From positions 558,001 to 622,000 of the forward strand of contig NZ_PIPO01000001.1 in assembly GCF_003986975.1 (NCBI RefSeq): 64,000 bases of DNA. The letters are read 5' to 3'. A program made the translations under genes and the position numbers. The DNA comes from Aliidiomarina soli. Its GTDB lineage: Bacteria; Pseudomonadota; Gammaproteobacteria; Enterobacterales; Alteromonadaceae. The notes beneath the pieces are model-generated. The model did no database searches. It was given only the letters and a program-made list of their open reading frames with translations, and was not told the origin of the DNA. This document shows, in pieces, positions 7,704 through 18,678 of this stretch. How positions within the stretch are numbered: position 1 is the first letter of the stretch; the number at the start of each line of letters is the position of its first letter.

Positions 7704-9173
7704 ATGTCGGATTCAATTAAAAAGCCAACTTACATACAGGCTGCGACGCCACTGATAGCACTTATCGTCATGCTGGCGACATCGGTTTTTATGTTTGGTG
7801 CCGATTCGTCGTACGGACCCAACCAACTGGCATTGTTAACCGCAGCCGCACTGGCGTGTATCGTCGCGTTTAGCAATGGTTACAGCTGGGAGCAAATCGA
7901 AGAGGGCATTACCAAGGGAATTTCGGTAGCCCTGGGTGCCATCCTTATTATCCTCATGGTTGGCTCTCTGATTGGTACCTGGTTGCTGTCTGGGATCGTC
8001 CCCACCTTGATTTACTACGGCCTCGAACTACTCAGCCCAAGTTGGTTCTATGCTGCCAGCTGTCTGATTTGTGCCATTGTTGCGATATCTATTGGTAGTT
8101 CCTGGACCACGGCGGCGACTATTGGTGTGGCGTTAATTGGTGTTGCCACCGGAATGGAGCTGAATATAGCGATTGCTGCAGGTGCGGTAGTTTCCGGCGC
8201 CTATTTCGGTGACAAAATGTCGCCTCTGTCGGACACCACTAACCTGGCGCCAGCGGTGTCCGGAAGTGAGCTTTTTGCCCACATTCGGTATATGACACTA
8301 ACCGCAGTACCAGCCTTTGTTATCTCGCTGCTTTTGTTTACCTTCATCGGCTTTACCAGCTCGGCCAGCGCCAATCTGCAAAGCCTTGAAGTGATGCAGA
8401 ATGAGCTGCTTTCCATTTTTAATATTAATATTTTGATGCTGGTGCCGTTGGCGATTTTATTTACCCTTGCGGTGCTGAAAAAGCCGGCATTACCAACTAT
8501 TTTTATCGGAGCCATACTCGGTGGTGTTTGGGCGATTATCTTTCAGCCTGATGTGGTAGCGACGCTAGTCCCAGAATCCGTAGAGGGCAGCTGGTTAGGG
8601 CCGATTGGTGCAGTTTGGGTGGCCCTGTTCGACGGAACCCGGGTAAGTACCGACAACCCAGATTTGGAATCGTTGCTTAGTGGTGGCGGTATGGTCAGCA
8701 TGCTCAACACCGTCTGGCTGATTCTGACCGCAATGACGTTTGGTGCTGTTATGGAATGTACCGGGTTATTGCGCCAGCTGTTGAAAGGGTTGTTGAAAGT
8801 TGTTCATTCAACAGGGGGCTTAATTACGGCCACCTTGTTCACCTGCTTCGGCGTGAATCTGTTGACTGCCGATCAGTATATGGCGATTGTTCTGCCGGGA
8901 CGGATGTTCCGTGAAGAGTATGCAAACCGTGATCTCGACCCCCGGGTCCTGTCACGTACCCTGGAAGACAGCGGTACCATTACCTCCGCATTGATTCCAT
9001 GGAACACCTGTGGTGCCTATATGTTTGCGGTGCTAGGTGTGTTCCCATTAACCTACGCACCATTTGCATTCTTCCTTTACCTGACCCCGTTGATAGCGAT
9101 GATTTTCGCCTTCACTAACTTCAAGATCCTACGTTTAAGTGATAACCAGAGTCGCCAGGAGGCCTATTCCTAA
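7704..9173 (+). CDS. nhaC: Na+/H+ antiporter, NhaC family
   Basis: This 489-residue polytopic protein has the NhaC-type signature region GAYFGDKMSPLSDTTNLAP at about residues 164-183 and repeated hydrophobic segments throughout. The family exchanges Na+ (or Li+) for protons across the inner membrane, although some members exchange organic anions such as malate and lactate. ATG 7704 follows AGGA. The stop codon (9171-9173) abuts the pepN ATG with zero spacing, and the pepN ribosome-binding site lies inside this gene. The operon context with a Na+-dependent amino-acid importer fits maintenance of the sodium gradient. The symbol is assigned by family. Confidence 0.85.
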   Translation: MSDSIKKPTYIQAATPLIALIVMLATSVFMFGADSSYGPNQLALLTAAALACIVAFSNGYSWEQIEEGITKGISVALGAILIILMVGSLIGTWLLSGIVPTLIYYGLELLSPSWFYAASCLICAIVAISIGSSWTTAATIGVALIGVATGMELNIAIAAGAVVSGAYFGDKMSPLSDTTNLAPAVSGSELFAHIRYMTLTAVPAFVISLLLFTFIGFTSSASANLQSLEVMQNELLSIFNINILMLVPLAILFTLAVLKKPALPTIFIGAILGGVWAIIFQPDVVATLVPESVEGSWLGPIGAVWVALFDGTRVSTDNPDLESLLSGGGMVSMLNTVWLILTAMTFGAVMECTGLLRQLLKGLLKVVHSTGGLITATLFTCFGVNLLTADQYMAIVLPGRMFREEYANRDLDPRVLSRTLEDSGTITSALIPWNTCGAYMFAVLGVFPLTYAPFAFFLYLTPLIAMIFAFTNFKILRLSDNQSRQEAYS

Positions 9174-11780
9174 ATGAGTAAGTTACCGACTGCAAAGTAT
9201 CGCCTGGATTACCAGGCTCCCGATTTCCTTATCGACACCGTCGATCTGGATATTGAACTGGATGATCATGCCAGCACCATACGGAATGTCATGCGAGTGC
9301 GCCGCAACGGGCAGCACCAGCGACCCTTAGTACTGGATGGTGAGAATATGCAGTTGCAGGCGGTCGCGATTAACGGCGAAACACTGACCAATGATCAGTT
9401 TCAGCAAACGGATGCCGAGCTGACCATTACCGGGTTACCTGACGAATGTGAGCTGAGTATTGAAACCCTGGTTGACCCGGCAAACAACACTGCGCTGGAA
9501 GGGCTTTATAAGTCAGGCGGCGCTTTTTGCACCCAGTGTGAAGCGGAAGGATTCCGGCGCATTACCTACTATTTAGATCGGCCCGATGTACTGGCCGTGT
9601 TCACCACCACGTTGCATGCTGACAAAAGCAAATTTCCCTATTTACTAGCCAACGGCAACCCGGTTGCTCAGGGTGATGAAGCGCAAGGCCGTCATTTCGT
9701 GACCTGGCATGATCCGCATCCGAAGCCTTGTTATCTGTTTGCTGTGGTAGCGGGCGACTTTGACTTGCTCGAAGATACCTTTACCACCATGGAAGGGCGT
9801 CACGTCGACCTTCAGTTGTTTGTTGATAAGGGTAACCTGGGCCGGGCAACCTTCGCCATGGAATCGCTGAAAGCGTCGATGAAATGGGACGAGGAGCGCT
9901 TTGGGCTGGCCTATGATCTCGATATTTACATGGTCGTGGCCGTTAACTTTTTCAACATGGGCGCAATGGAAAACAAAGGCCTCAACGTTTTCAATGCGAA
10001 GTACGTGCTGGCCGATTCGCGCACTGCGACAGATCAGGATTTTCTCAATATTGAATCGGTGATCGGTCATGAATACTTTCATAACTGGACCGGCAACCGG
10101 ATTACCTGTCGTGACTGGTTTCAGCTGAGCCTGAAAGAAGGCCTGACGGTGTTTCGAGATCAGGAATTCAGTGGTGATATGTCGATGCGGCCCGTACACC
10201 GCATCAACGACGTTCGTATTATGCGCACTCACCAGTTTGCTGAAGACTCAAGCCCGATGGCGCACCCAATACGCCCGGATAAAGTTATTGAAATGAATAA
10301 CTTCTATACCGTGACTGTGTATAACAAAGGTGCCGAAGTGATTCGGATGATGCATACGCTACTTGGCGAAAGCGGTTTTCAGGCCGGCATGAAGCTCTAT
10401 GTTGAGCGTCATGATGGCCAGGCGGTCACCTGCGAAGACTTTATCAGCGCGATGGAAGATGCCAACCAAATCGATTTTACTCAGTTTCGCCGTTGGTACG
10501 AGCAGGCAGGAACCCCCACCGTGCGGATTAAAGAAAGTTACGACGAGACGACTCAGCAATACCGTCTGCACTGTACCCAGCACACGCCAGCAACGCCCGG
10601 GCAGCCTGAAAAACAACCGTTTCACATTCCCATGCGTGTTCAGTTCTATACCGAGCAAGGGGACGCCATGCAGTTGCAATGTGCTGATCTGAAAGATGAT
10701 GTGATCAGTCTGCAGAAAGAAGAACAGACCTTTGTGTTCAGTGGCGCAACGAGCAAACCCGTGGCCGGTTTCTTCGCTGGTTTTTCTGCCCCGGTACGGA
10801 TTGATGCCGGTTACACGGAAGGCCAACTACTGAACTTACTGGCCTATAGTGATGACCCCTTTATTGGCTGGGACAGTGCCCAACAGATCTATCTGCGGGC
10901 GATTAAGTCTGCGGTTAGCAACGATAGCCCGTTGCAGCTCTCCGGCGATGCAATTGAGGCATTGCAGCACCAGCTAACGCAACCGGACCGTGATCCGGCA
11001 CTGCTCGCGCTATTGCTGCAAATCCCAAGTGAAGAAGCGGTCAGCGGAGAGTACGAGCAAATTCCGGTGGAAGCGATTCACAGCGCCTGTCAGCAACTCA
11101 AAGTTCAGCTTGCAACGGAGCTGAAAACGACCTTGTGGCAGACCTGGAAAGCGTTTAAACCAAGCGGCGAGTACCAGTTCAACGCCGACGATATAGCTCG
11201 TCGTATGCTGGCTAACACCTGCTTAAGCTACCTTGCCCTGCACCCGGATGCTGAAATAGAGCAGACCTTAATTGACCATTTTAAAGCCGATAACCTGACC
11301 GATGAACTGGCTGCGCTGCAGGCAGCAGTGATGGCGGACCATCAGTGTGCTGCCGACTTTATCGACCAGTTTGCTGAACGTTGGCAAGGGGAAGCCTTGG
11401 TCATGGATAAATGGCTAGCCGTTCAGGCCGCAGCACCACATGCTAACACCTTAGCTCAGGTGAAAGCGCTGACTGAACACGCTGCCTTTAGCTATGATAA
11501 TCCGAACCGGGTTTATGCCTTGCTGGCGACGTTTACGCATAACCTCGCTCAGTTACATCGCGCAGACGGGGAAGGGTACCGCCTGGTGACTGAAGTTATT
11601 CGTCGCCTTAACGAAAGTAATCCTCAGGTTGCATCACGGTTATTGTCGTCGTTGCTGCAGTGGAAACGTTTTGATCAGCAACGCCAGGATTTACTCAAGA
11701 CTGAATTGCAAGCGTTGCGCAAATTGCCCAACCTGGCCAACGACTTGTTTGAGAAAGTCGAACAAAGTCTGGCCGAATAG
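9174..11780 (+). CDS. pepN: Aminopeptidase N (M1 zinc metallopeptidase)
   Basis: This 868-residue cytoplasmic aminopeptidase has the length of E. coli PepN. It shows the exopeptidase motif GAMEN at residues 263-267 and the zinc motif HEYFH at 299-303. The third zinc ligand is Glu322 in LKEGLTVFRD. The N-terminal saddle domain, catalytic domain and C-terminal helical arch are all represented, and nothing is truncated. It removes N-terminal residues from peptides and is the main broad-specificity aminopeptidase in gammaproteobacteria. ATG 9174 immediately follows the upstream TAA, with CAGGAGG about 10 nt before it. The order pepN, DUF2835, gdhB, pyrD is, as I recall, shared with Vibrio. Confidence 0.97.
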   Translation: MSKLPTAKYRLDYQAPDFLIDTVDLDIELDDHASTIRNVMRVRRNGQHQRPLVLDGENMQLQAVAINGETLTNDQFQQTDAELTITGLPDECELSIETLVDPANNTALEGLYKSGGAFCTQCEAEGFRRITYYLDRPDVLAVFTTTLHADKSKFPYLLANGNPVAQGDEAQGRHFVTWHDPHPKPCYLFAVVAGDFDLLEDTFTTMEGRHVDLQLFVDKGNLGRATFAMESLKASMKWDEERFGLAYDLDIYMVVAVNFFNMGAMENKGLNVFNAKYVLADSRTATDQDFLNIESVIGHEYFHNWTGNRITCRDWFQLSLKEGLTVFRDQEFSGDMSMRPVHRINDVRIMRTHQFAEDSSPMAHPIRPDKVIEMNNFYTVTVYNKGAEVIRMMHTLLGESGFQAGMKLYVERHDGQAVTCEDFISAMEDANQIDFTQFRRWYEQAGTPTVRIKESYDETTQQYRLHCTQHTPATPGQPEKQPFHIPMRVQFYTEQGDAMQLQCADLKDDVISLQKEEQTFVFSGATSKPVAGFFAGFSAPVRIDAGYTEGQLLNLLAYSDDPFIGWDSAQQIYLRAIKSAVSNDSPLQLSGDAIEALQHQLTQPDRDPALLALLLQIPSEEAVSGEYEQIPVEAIHSACQQLKVQLATELKTTLWQTWKAFKPSGEYQFNADDIARRMLANTCLSYLALHPDAEIEQTLIDHFKADNLTDELAALQAAVMADHQCAADFIDQFAERWQGEALVMDKWLAVQAAAPHANTLAQVKALTEHAAFSYDNPNRVYALLATFTHNLAQLHRADGEGYRLVTEVIRRLNESNPQVASRLLSSLLQWKRFDQQRQDLLKTELQALRKLPNLANDLFEKVEQSLAE

Positions 11781-11790
11781 AGGACCGACA

Positions 11791-12024
11791 ATGACCCGGC
11801 AATTTACTTTTGCCCTGGTATTCAGCCCCGCCGAACTGGAACGTCGTTATTACCGGGAGGGGCTCGAAAACATTGTTGTAACAACCGAGCAGGGCCTGCG
11901 TGTGCAACTACCGCTGCGCAGGTTTGTTCCTTTTATTACCGGGCATGGTATACGAGGCCGTTTTCTGCTCACTTTAGATGCCCACAACCGCTTTATTTCA
12001 TTACAAAAAACCAACGATATATAA
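11791..12024 (+). CDS. DUF2835 family small protein
   Basis: This 77-residue protein is downstream of pepN by 10 nt, with AGAGGAC as ribosome-binding site before ATG 11791. It contains the DUF2835-type features LVFSPAELERRYYREGLENIVV and RLRRFVPFITGHGIRGRF-like strands, and looks like a compact beta-rich cytosolic protein. Function is unknown. Its position between pepN and the large glutamate dehydrogenase is conserved in several Alteromonadales and Vibrionales as far as I recall. Confidence 0.8.
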   Translation: MTRQFTFALVFSPAELERRYYREGLENIVVTTEQGLRVQLPLRRFVPFITGHGIRGRFLLTLDAHNRFISLQKTNDI

Positions 12025-12190
12025 CCTTTGATGCGGTCTGGTAAAAGACTCCTCGCACCAGCTAATAAAGCATTGCAATTCCTAACATAACGTCCGAGAA
12101 TACTCATATAACGTATCCCCGTGGCAAGGGGTTTGCGCAAGTCCATTGCTACGGTTTCACTCTCTGCTAGCCCACAAGGAAATTAGCATA

Positions 12191-15100
12191 ATGGCGTTGG
12201 TCGACGGTCAGCCTCCGGTACTCCTTGAAAAAGTCTCTGAAATCATTCGCAAAAAGATGCCGTCTGAAACGGCTGCCACAGTTGATATGTTCGCAAGGCG
12301 ACTATATCGAACCATCTCTTCCGGCGATCTAAAGGATCGCGACGAAAGCAATATGTACGGAGCCGTAGTAGGGCTCTGGCACAGCTTCGCTAAGTATGTC
12401 TCTAATAGTAAAGCGACGATCAAAGTCTATAACCCGGAAGTGAGCAAACACGGCTGGGAATCTCCACATACTATTATTGAAATAATTCAGACGGATATGC
12501 CATTTATGGTCGACTCGGTGCGGATGGTACTGAATCGTCTTGGTATTACCTCGCATCTGTTATTGCATACGCCATTGGCCCATAAGCGCGACAAAAAGGG
12601 CAGAATCACTGAAATCCTGGCGGCCGGAGAAACGGCCAAAGATACCCAGGTTGATACCGTGTTTTTGATCGAAGTGGATCGCCAACACGAAGAGAGCGAC
12701 CTCAAGGCGTTGAAGGAAGAGCTGGTCTCAGTGATGGAAGAAATCACCCTGGCAGTTTCTGACTGGAAGCCAATGCGCGCAAAATTAAAGCAGATTGCTA
12801 ACAACCTTGAGGCGCGTAATTTCCCCGGTAGCAAAGAAAAACTCGAAGAAGCACAACGTTTTTTGTGTTGGCTGGCTGAAGATAACTTTACCCTGACAGG
12901 GTATCGCCACTACCGGGTTGAACCGGTTAAAGGCGACTACCAACTGGTTCAGGATGAAAAGTCCAGCCTGGGTCTGATGAAAAACACCTCGGGTAAGCCA
13001 CCCTTGCTGCTGTCCAAAATGTCAGAAGATGCGCGACATACTGCGTTGGGGCAGGACGAGTTATTACTGTTAACCAAAACCAACACACGTTCGCGGGTTC
13101 ATCGTCCGGCACATGCGGATTACGTTGGAATTAAAGAGTTTGATAAAGACGGCAATGTGATCGGTGAAGATCGCTTTGTTGGCTTATATTCGGCTAGCTT
13201 TTACAACGACAGCGCAATGGATATCCCGCTGGTCCGGGACAAGATCGAACGGGTCATCCGCGATTCAAAATTCCAGCCGGGTTCCCATGCGACCAAAGCG
13301 CTGCTCAATATCATGCAGACGTATCCGCGCGACGAGATTGTTCAGACCAGCGATGACGACCTGTTAAAAATCGGTATGGGTGTGCTGCAAATCCAGGAAC
13401 GCGATATGACGCGGGTCTTTTTGCGCCGCGATATTTTCGGTCGTTTCATTACGGTCATGGTGTATGTGCCACGTGAGCGCTACAACACTCTGTTACGACA
13501 AAAAACACAGGCGATCCTTGCACGAACCCTGCGCAGCGATGAAGAAGTAGATTTCACCACATTCTTCTCCGAATCGGCACTGGCCCGCACGCAGTACACC
13601 GTTCGTGTAAAAGACAGCGAACAAGATATTGATGTAAAAGAATTAGAGGACAACTTAGTGGAAGCTGCTCGTTCATGGGAAGACAATTTAGAACGCGTTT
13701 TAGTCAGTGCGCATGGTGAATCAAAAGCACGCGAACTGGTCCGCCGCTACGCACAGGGCTTTTCCCGCGCATACAAAGAAGAAATATTACCGTCTGTTGC
13801 GCTGGCCGATATCGCTCAACTTGAGCGTCTAGACGACGACCACAAGCTGGGCATGCTGTTTTATCGCGCGCAGGAAGTTCAGGATGACTCCAACCGGGTC
13901 AAACTGAAATTATTCCATAAAGATGAGCCGATTCATTTGTCGGACGTATTGCCGATGCTGGAAAATTTCGGCTTGCGGATCATTAATGAAAGCCCGTATC
14001 AGATTACGACGCATGAAGGTCATGTGTTCTGGGTTCTTGACTTCTTTATGCTGCACACCGCGGGCAAACTGGATCTGGAAAACAGCCGCGATAACTTCCA
14101 GGATGCCTTTGCAAAAGTGTGGGACGGTCATTACGAAGATGACGGTTTCAACCGCTTAATTCTGGGTGCGGGTATGACAGGACGTGATGTCCTGGTACTA
14201 CGAATGTTCGCCAAGTACATGCGCCAGATCGGGGTCACCTTTAGCCAGAGTTACATTGAAAGTACCTTCACTCGTTATCCTCAACTGGGTAAGCTGCTGG
14301 TCAAAATGTTTGCGACCAAATTTGACCCTAAAGGCAAATTTACCGAGAAGAAACTCGAGAACGTGGTTACGAAGCTTCAGGCTGGACTGGAAGATGTCAG
14401 CGGCCTCGACGATGACCGTATTATTTCCCGCTACATGGACTTGATTCTGGCCGCATTACGGACCAACTTCTTCCAGCCTGATCAGGATGGCAACGAGAAA
14501 CCGTATATTTCAGTCAAGTTCTTACCGGAAAACATTCCGGATATGCCGTTGCCACTACCAAAATACGAAATTTTCGTATACTCACCACGAATTGAAGGTG
14601 TTCACCTGCGCGGCGGCAAGGTTGCCCGCGGTGGCTTACGCTGGTCAGACCGTCGCGAAGACTTCCGTACCGAGGTACTGGGTCTGGTTAAAGCACAGCA
14701 AGTTAAGAATGCGGTGATTGTCCCGGTGGGCGCCAAAGGCGGCTTTGTCTGTAAACAATTGCCGGATGATCGGGAAGGCTTCTTTGAAGAAGGAAAGGCC
14801 TGCTATCGCACCTTTATTCGCGCCCTGTTAGACATTACCGATAACATCATTGAAGGCGAGGTTATTCACCCTGACGCTGTGGTTCGCCACGACGACGATG
14901 ACCCCTATCTGGTCGTCGCAGCGGATAAAGGCACCGCAACCTTCTCGGATATCGCCAATGGTATCGCCGCCGAGTACAAACACTGGCTTGGTGATGCGTT
15001 TGCATCTGGTGGTTCAGTTGGTTACGACCATAAGAAAATGGGTATTACCGCACGCGGCGGCTGGGAATCTGTTAAGCGTCATTTCCGTGAAATGGGCGTT

Positions 15101-17038
15101 GACTGTCAGACTACCGACTTCACCTGCGTTGCCATTGGTGACATGGGCGGCGATGTGTTTGGTAATGGCATGCTGTTATCGAAGCACACCAAACTAGTCG
15201 GTGCGTTTAACCATATGCATATTTTTATCGACCCGGATCCGGATGCTGCGAAGTCCTGGAAAGAGCGCGAGCGTTTGTTCAACCTGCCGCGTTCGTCATG
15301 GGACGACTACGATAAAAAACTGATCAGTCAGGGCGGCGGCATTTTCTCGCGCAGTGCTAAGTCGATTGAGCTGTCTCCGGAAATAAAGAAACTGATCGGC
15401 ACGCAGAAAAAGTCGATGGCCCCGAATGACCTGATTAAAGCGTTACTGACTGCTGAAGTTGATCTGGTGTGGAACGGTGGTATCGGTACCTATGTTAAAG
15501 GTGCCAAAGAAACGGATACCGAAGTAGGGGACCGTGCCAACGATGCATTGCGCATTAACGGTAGCGAGCTGCGGGCGAAAATTGTTGGTGAAGGCGGTAA
15601 CCTTGGCTTCACCCAACTTGGCCGTATCGAGTTTGCCAATAAAGGTGGCCGCATCAATACCGATTTCATCGACAACGTTGGTGGGGTCGACTGTTCAGAC
15701 AACGAAGTCAATATTAAGATCCTGCTGAATGGCTTAGTCAACCAGGGCAAGCTAACCCGCGAGCAGCGCGACAAGCTGCTGTATCAGATGACCGATGATG
15801 TCGCGGAACTGGTTTTAGAAGACTGCAATCGTCAAACCCAGTCAATTTCTATCACCGCACTGCGTGGACCGGATCAGATCAAAGAAATGCAGCGCTTCAT
15901 TCACCAGCTGGAACGCGATGGTTTGCTTGACCGCAGCTTAGAGTTCCTGCCGGATGACGATGAATTGGCAGAGCGCACAGCCTCAGGTAAGGGCTTAAGC
16001 CGTCCTGAACTGGCGGTGTTAACTGCCTACGGCAAAATGGTGCTGAAAGAAGAGCTGTTAACCGACGAAATCACTCAGGATCCGTTCCACGGTAAGGAAC
16101 TTCTTGAGTCATTCCCGCAGGTTCTGCGCGACAAATTCAGCGACGCGATGGAAGATCACCCACTGCGTGGACAGATTATTGCGACCAAGCTGGCCAATAA
16201 CATTGTCAACGACATGGGACCGAACTTCGTCAGTCGTAAAATTGAAGCGACCGGAGCCTCGGTTGCGGAAGTTGCCAACGCCTATGTGGTCGCTCGTGAA
16301 GTGTTCGGCTGTGAACGCATCTGGAACGAAATCTGGGCCCTGGACAATGTGGTTCCTGCGAATGTACAGAATGATGTGCTGTTCCAGGTACGCCGTATGG
16401 TTCGTCGCGCCACTCGCTGGATGCTGCGCCATCGTCGCACTGAACTGGCCAATATACAGGCGAGCATTGATTTCTATCGTCCGGCGTTTGATGACCTGCG
16501 TAAAAATGCCTTGAGTTACATGGCAGAGAAAGAAGCCGATGCGCTACGCAAGAACATAGACAAGCTGGTTGAGCATGGCTTGCCAAAAGAGCTGGCAACC
16601 GAGGTCGGCACCTTGAGCACGGTCTTCTCAGCGCTTGATATCGCCGATGTGACCGCGGATGACAAGTCACGCGACATTCCATTGGTGGCGCAACTGTATT
16701 TCCGCCTTGGTGCTCGTGTTGAATTGCATTGGTTCCTTGACCAGGTCAATAGTCAGCCGGTAGCAAACCACTGGCAGGCGTTAGCCCGGGCTGCGTTCCG
16801 TGAAGAACTGGACTGGCAGCAGCGGTCATTGACCCAGACGGTATTCAAACTGGCAAATGGCGAAACCGATGCCGATGCCATGCTGGATAACTGGATGGAG
16901 TTGAACAAAAACGCGATTGAGCGCTGGAAAGGCATTCTGGCGGACTTCAAAACAACCAAGAGCCATGAATTTGCCAAGTTCTCAGTTGCCTTACGTGAGC
17001 TGATGTTACTGAGCCATATCTGTGGCACGCAAAAATAA
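12191..17038 (+). CDS. gdhB: NAD-specific glutamate dehydrogenase, 180-kDa class
   Basis: This 1615-residue protein is the large L_GDH class of NAD-dependent glutamate dehydrogenase, which oxidatively deaminates glutamate to 2-oxoglutarate and ammonium. It has long N-terminal regulatory (ACT-like) segments, a central catalytic domain with [16 protein letters not shown] and the Lys-containing GAKGGFVCK at about residues 820-860, a nucleotide-binding region with [11 protein letters not shown], and a long C-terminal helical region. Length matches Pseudomonas and Streptomyces homologues. I prefer ATG 12191 (AAGGAA upstream) over an in-frame ATG at 12146, which lacks a good ribosome-binding site. 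The TAA overlaps the pyrD start by one base. The 166-bp upstream gap probably holds its promoter; I saw no unambiguous one. Confidence 0.96.
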   Translation: MALVDGQPPVLLEKVSEIIRKKMPSETAATVDMFARRLYRTISSGDLKDRDESNMYGAVVGLWHSFAKYVSNSKATIKVYNPEVSKHGWESPHTIIEIIQTDMPFMVDSVRMVLNRLGITSHLLLHTPLAHKRDKKGRITEILAAGETAKDTQVDTVFLIEVDRQHEESDLKALKEELVSVMEEITLAVSDWKPMRAKLKQIANNLEARNFPGSKEKLEEAQRFLCWLAEDNFTLTGYRHYRVEPVKGDYQLVQDEKSSLGLMKNTSGKPPLLLSKMSEDARHTALGQDELLLLTKTNTRSRVHRPAHADYVGIKEFDKDGNVIGEDRFVGLYSASFYNDSAMDIPLVRDKIERVIRDSKFQPGSHATKALLNIMQTYPRDEIVQTSDDDLLKIGMGVLQIQERDMTRVFLRRDIFGRFITVMVYVPRERYNTLLRQKTQAILARTLRSDEEVDFTTFFSESALARTQYTVRVKDSEQDIDVKELEDNLVEAARSWEDNLERVLVSAHGESKARELVRRYAQGFSRAYKEEILPSVALADIAQLERLDDDHKLGMLFYRAQEVQDDSNRVKLKLFHKDEPIHLSDVLPMLENFGLRIINESPYQITTHEGHVFWVLDFFMLHTAGKLDLENSRDNFQDAFAKVWDGHYEDDGFNRLILGAGMTGRDVLVLRMFAKYMRQIGVTFSQSYIESTFTRYPQLGKLLVKMFATKFDPKGKFTEKKLENVVTKLQAGLEDVSGLDDDRIISRYMDLILAALRTNFFQPDQDGNEKPYISVKFLPENIPDMPLPLPKYEIFVYSPRIEGVHLRGGKVARGGLRWSDRREDFRTEVLGLVKAQQVKNAVIVPVGAKGGFVCKQLPDDREGFFEEGKACYRTFIRALLDITDNIIEGEVIHPDAVVRHDDDDPYLVVAADKGTATFSDIANGIAAEYKHWLGDAFASGGSVGYDHKKMGITARGGWESVKRHFREMGVDCQTTDFTCVAIGDMGGDVFGNGMLLSKHTKLVGAFNHMHIFIDPDPDAAKSWKERERLFNLPRSSWDDYDKKLISQGGGIFSRSAKSIELSPEIKKLIGTQKKSMAPNDLIKALLTAEVDLVWNGGIGTYVKGAKETDTEVGDRANDALRINGSELRAKIVGEGGNLGFTQLGRIEFANKGGRINTDFIDNVGGVDCSDNEVNIKILLNGLVNQGKLTREQRDKLLYQMTDDVAELVLEDCNRQTQSISITALRGPDQIKEMQRFIHQLERDGLLDRSLEFLPDDDELAERTASGKGLSRPELAVLTAYGKMVLKEELLTDEITQDPFHGKELLESFPQVLRDKFSDAMEDHPLRGQIIATKLANNIVNDMGPNFVSRKIEATGASVAEVANAYVVAREVFGCERIWNEIWALDNVVPANVQNDVLFQVRRMVRRATRWMLRHRRTELANIQASIDFYRPAFDDLRKNALSYMAEKEADALRKNIDKLVEHGLPKELATEVGTLSTVFSALDIADVTADDKSRDIPLVAQLYFRLGARVELHWFLDQVNSQPVANHWQALARAAFREELDWQQRSLTQTVFKLANGETDADAMLDNWMELNKNAIERWKGILADFKTTKSHEFAKFSVALRELMLLSHICGTQK

Positions 17039-18051
17039 TGGGGCTCTATAGTCTGGTCCGGCGTCAGCTGTTTAAGCTTGACGCCGAAGCTTCACATGAC
17101 TGGACACTGAACTGGTTAGCACGCATCGGGCATAGCCCCTTGCGTGCTTTCTTACGTCAGGGTGTGAAGAATAAGCCGGTGCAGTGCATGGGGATCGAGT
17201 TTGCCAACCCGGTTGGGCTGGCTGCTGGCCTGGACAAAAATGGCACCTGCATCGATGCGTTTGCGCAGATGGGCTTTGGTTTTATCGAAGTGGGTACAGT
17301 GACGCCGCGAGCGCAGCCCGGTAACCCGAAACCGCGGATGTTTCGTTTACCGCAACACGACGCCATTATTAATCGCATGGGGTTTAACAATCAGGGCGTT
17401 GATTTTCTTGTCGAACAGGTCCGCCAAGCACGCTATAAGGGCGTCCTGGGGATCAATATCGGCAAGAATAAAGACACCGCCGAAGCGGATGCCGCGCAGG
17501 ATTACCTGCTCTGCATGGATAAGGTCTATCCCTACGCTGATTACATAACGATTAATATATCGTCACCCAACACACCTGGTTTGCGCGACATGCAACATGG
17601 CGAGCATTTACAAAAGTTGTTGGCGGCCTTGAAAGAACGTCAGGCGGCACTCAAAGAACAACACGGGAAGTACGTCCCACTGGCGGTGAAAATTGCACCT
17701 GACCTGAGTGACGATGAGATTCAAAGTCTGGCTGACACTTTTAATCGCTATGCCGTTGATGCAGTGATTGCAACCAACACCACGTTGAGCCGGGAGGCAG
17801 TAAAAGGACACCCGCATGCGGACGAAGCAGGGGGTCTGAGTGGAAAACCGGTTGCGCCTTTAAGCCTTCATGTGATTACTCAGTTACGCCCGGTGCTTGA
17901 CGCTGCGATCCCGATTATTGGCGTCGGTGGCATTGATAGTTCCGCCCAGGCAAACGCCGTTTTAAAGGCCGGCGCCAGTCTGGTTCAGGTGTATAGCGGC
18001 TTTATTTACCAGGGCCCGCGCTTAGTTAAGGATATTGTTAACGGCTTGTAA
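17038..18051 (+). CDS. pyrD: Dihydroorotate dehydrogenase (quinone), class 2
   Basis: This 337-residue membrane-associated flavoenzyme of pyrimidine synthesis oxidises dihydroorotate to orotate with quinone as acceptor. It has the amphipathic N-terminal helices typical of class 2 enzymes. FMN-site segments are [13 protein letters not shown] (about 57-69) and IIGVGGID (about 295-302). The catalytic serine lies in [11 protein letters not shown] (about 173-183). ATG 17038 shares its A with the last base of the gdhB TAA (TAATG), so translation is likely coupled to gdhB. No separate ribosome-binding site stands out. zapC follows 65 nt later, as in enterics. Confidence 0.96.
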   Translation: MGLYSLVRRQLFKLDAEASHDWTLNWLARIGHSPLRAFLRQGVKNKPVQCMGIEFANPVGLAAGLDKNGTCIDAFAQMGFGFIEVGTVTPRAQPGNPKPRMFRLPQHDAIINRMGFNNQGVDFLVEQVRQARYKGVLGINIGKNKDTAEADAAQDYLLCMDKVYPYADYITINISSPNTPGLRDMQHGEHLQKLLAALKERQAALKEQHGKYVPLAVKIAPDLSDDEIQSLADTFNRYAVDAVIATNTTLSREAVKGHPHADEAGGLSGKPVAPLSLHVITQLRPVLDAAIPIIGVGGIDSSAQANAVLKAGASLVQVYSGFIYQGPRLVKDIVNGL

Positions 18052-18116
18052 TACCTAATATAAGCGGTTAAAGTGTGACCTCGTTACTATCATATGTGTT
18101 TGTTTAGAGGGACAGG

Positions 18117-18662
18117 ATGTCGTACCTGAACTGGTTGTGGATTTTTGATGACGAGCGTCAGTGCTTACAGTTGAGCACCGATGATGTATTACTCGATGTA
18201 AGCTACCGGCGGCGCCAGTTGCAGCAGTATCTGCCTGAGCAGGAAGCGTTCAGCATAGATGACGTGGAACACTTTAACCGTTTCCAGGACTACCTTGAAC
18301 AGTATTCAAGCCTTTCAGTTAGTCAGCAGTTTCAGGCCTGTTTGCATGCCACGGCCGCACTGCATTTTCTGAAGCCCAGTTTACCGCAAAGCTGGCACTT
18401 TCAATTCGCCGATCATGAGCCATGGCCAGAAGACCATCTTAGCTGTGCACTTGATTCAGGGTTGGATTGCTGTGACATGTTGCTACTGGATCAAGATGAG
18501 CGTAGCAGCCTGTGTTTATTGCTCGACCAGTCCATGCGCCTGTCGCCGACCAAAACACTGAACCGTTATGAATGTATCCGGGTTCTCAATGACCGTTTAC
18601 AATTCAGCCGGATGCACCCGCTTGAACGTCCTTTCACCCGTAACTGGTCGTCGTCTGCCTGA
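18117..18662 (+). CDS. zapC: Cell division protein ZapC
   Basis: This 181-residue cytosolic protein resembles ZapC (YcbW), an FtsZ-associated factor that promotes bundling of FtsZ filaments at the Z-ring. The N-terminal NWLWIFDDERQCLQLS block and the C-terminal region with LNRYECIRVLNDRLQF are characteristic. ATG 18117 follows AGAGGGACAGG. The pyrD-zapC adjacency matches E. coli. The gene ends only 16 nt from the convergent cls stop. Confidence 0.88.
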   Translation: MSYLNWLWIFDDERQCLQLSTDDVLLDVSYRRRQLQQYLPEQEAFSIDDVEHFNRFQDYLEQYSSLSVSQQFQACLHATAALHFLKPSLPQSWHFQFADHEPWPEDHLSCALDSGLDCCDMLLLDQDERSSLCLLLDQSMRLSPTKTLNRYECIRVLNDRLQFSRMHPLERPFTRNWSSSA

Positions 18663-18678
18663 GTATAGCCGTGCGCAC

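Noticed and set aside
9645-10232. Long open frame on the minus strand inside pepN
   Set aside because: It is wholly antisense to a well-supported M1 peptidase with intact motifs, has no ribosome-binding site and no recognisable protein features.
16230-16682. Minus-strand open frame of about 150 codons inside gdhB
   Set aside because: It is opposite a continuous, motif-supported coding region and rich in Arg, Cys and His, as expected for a shadow frame.
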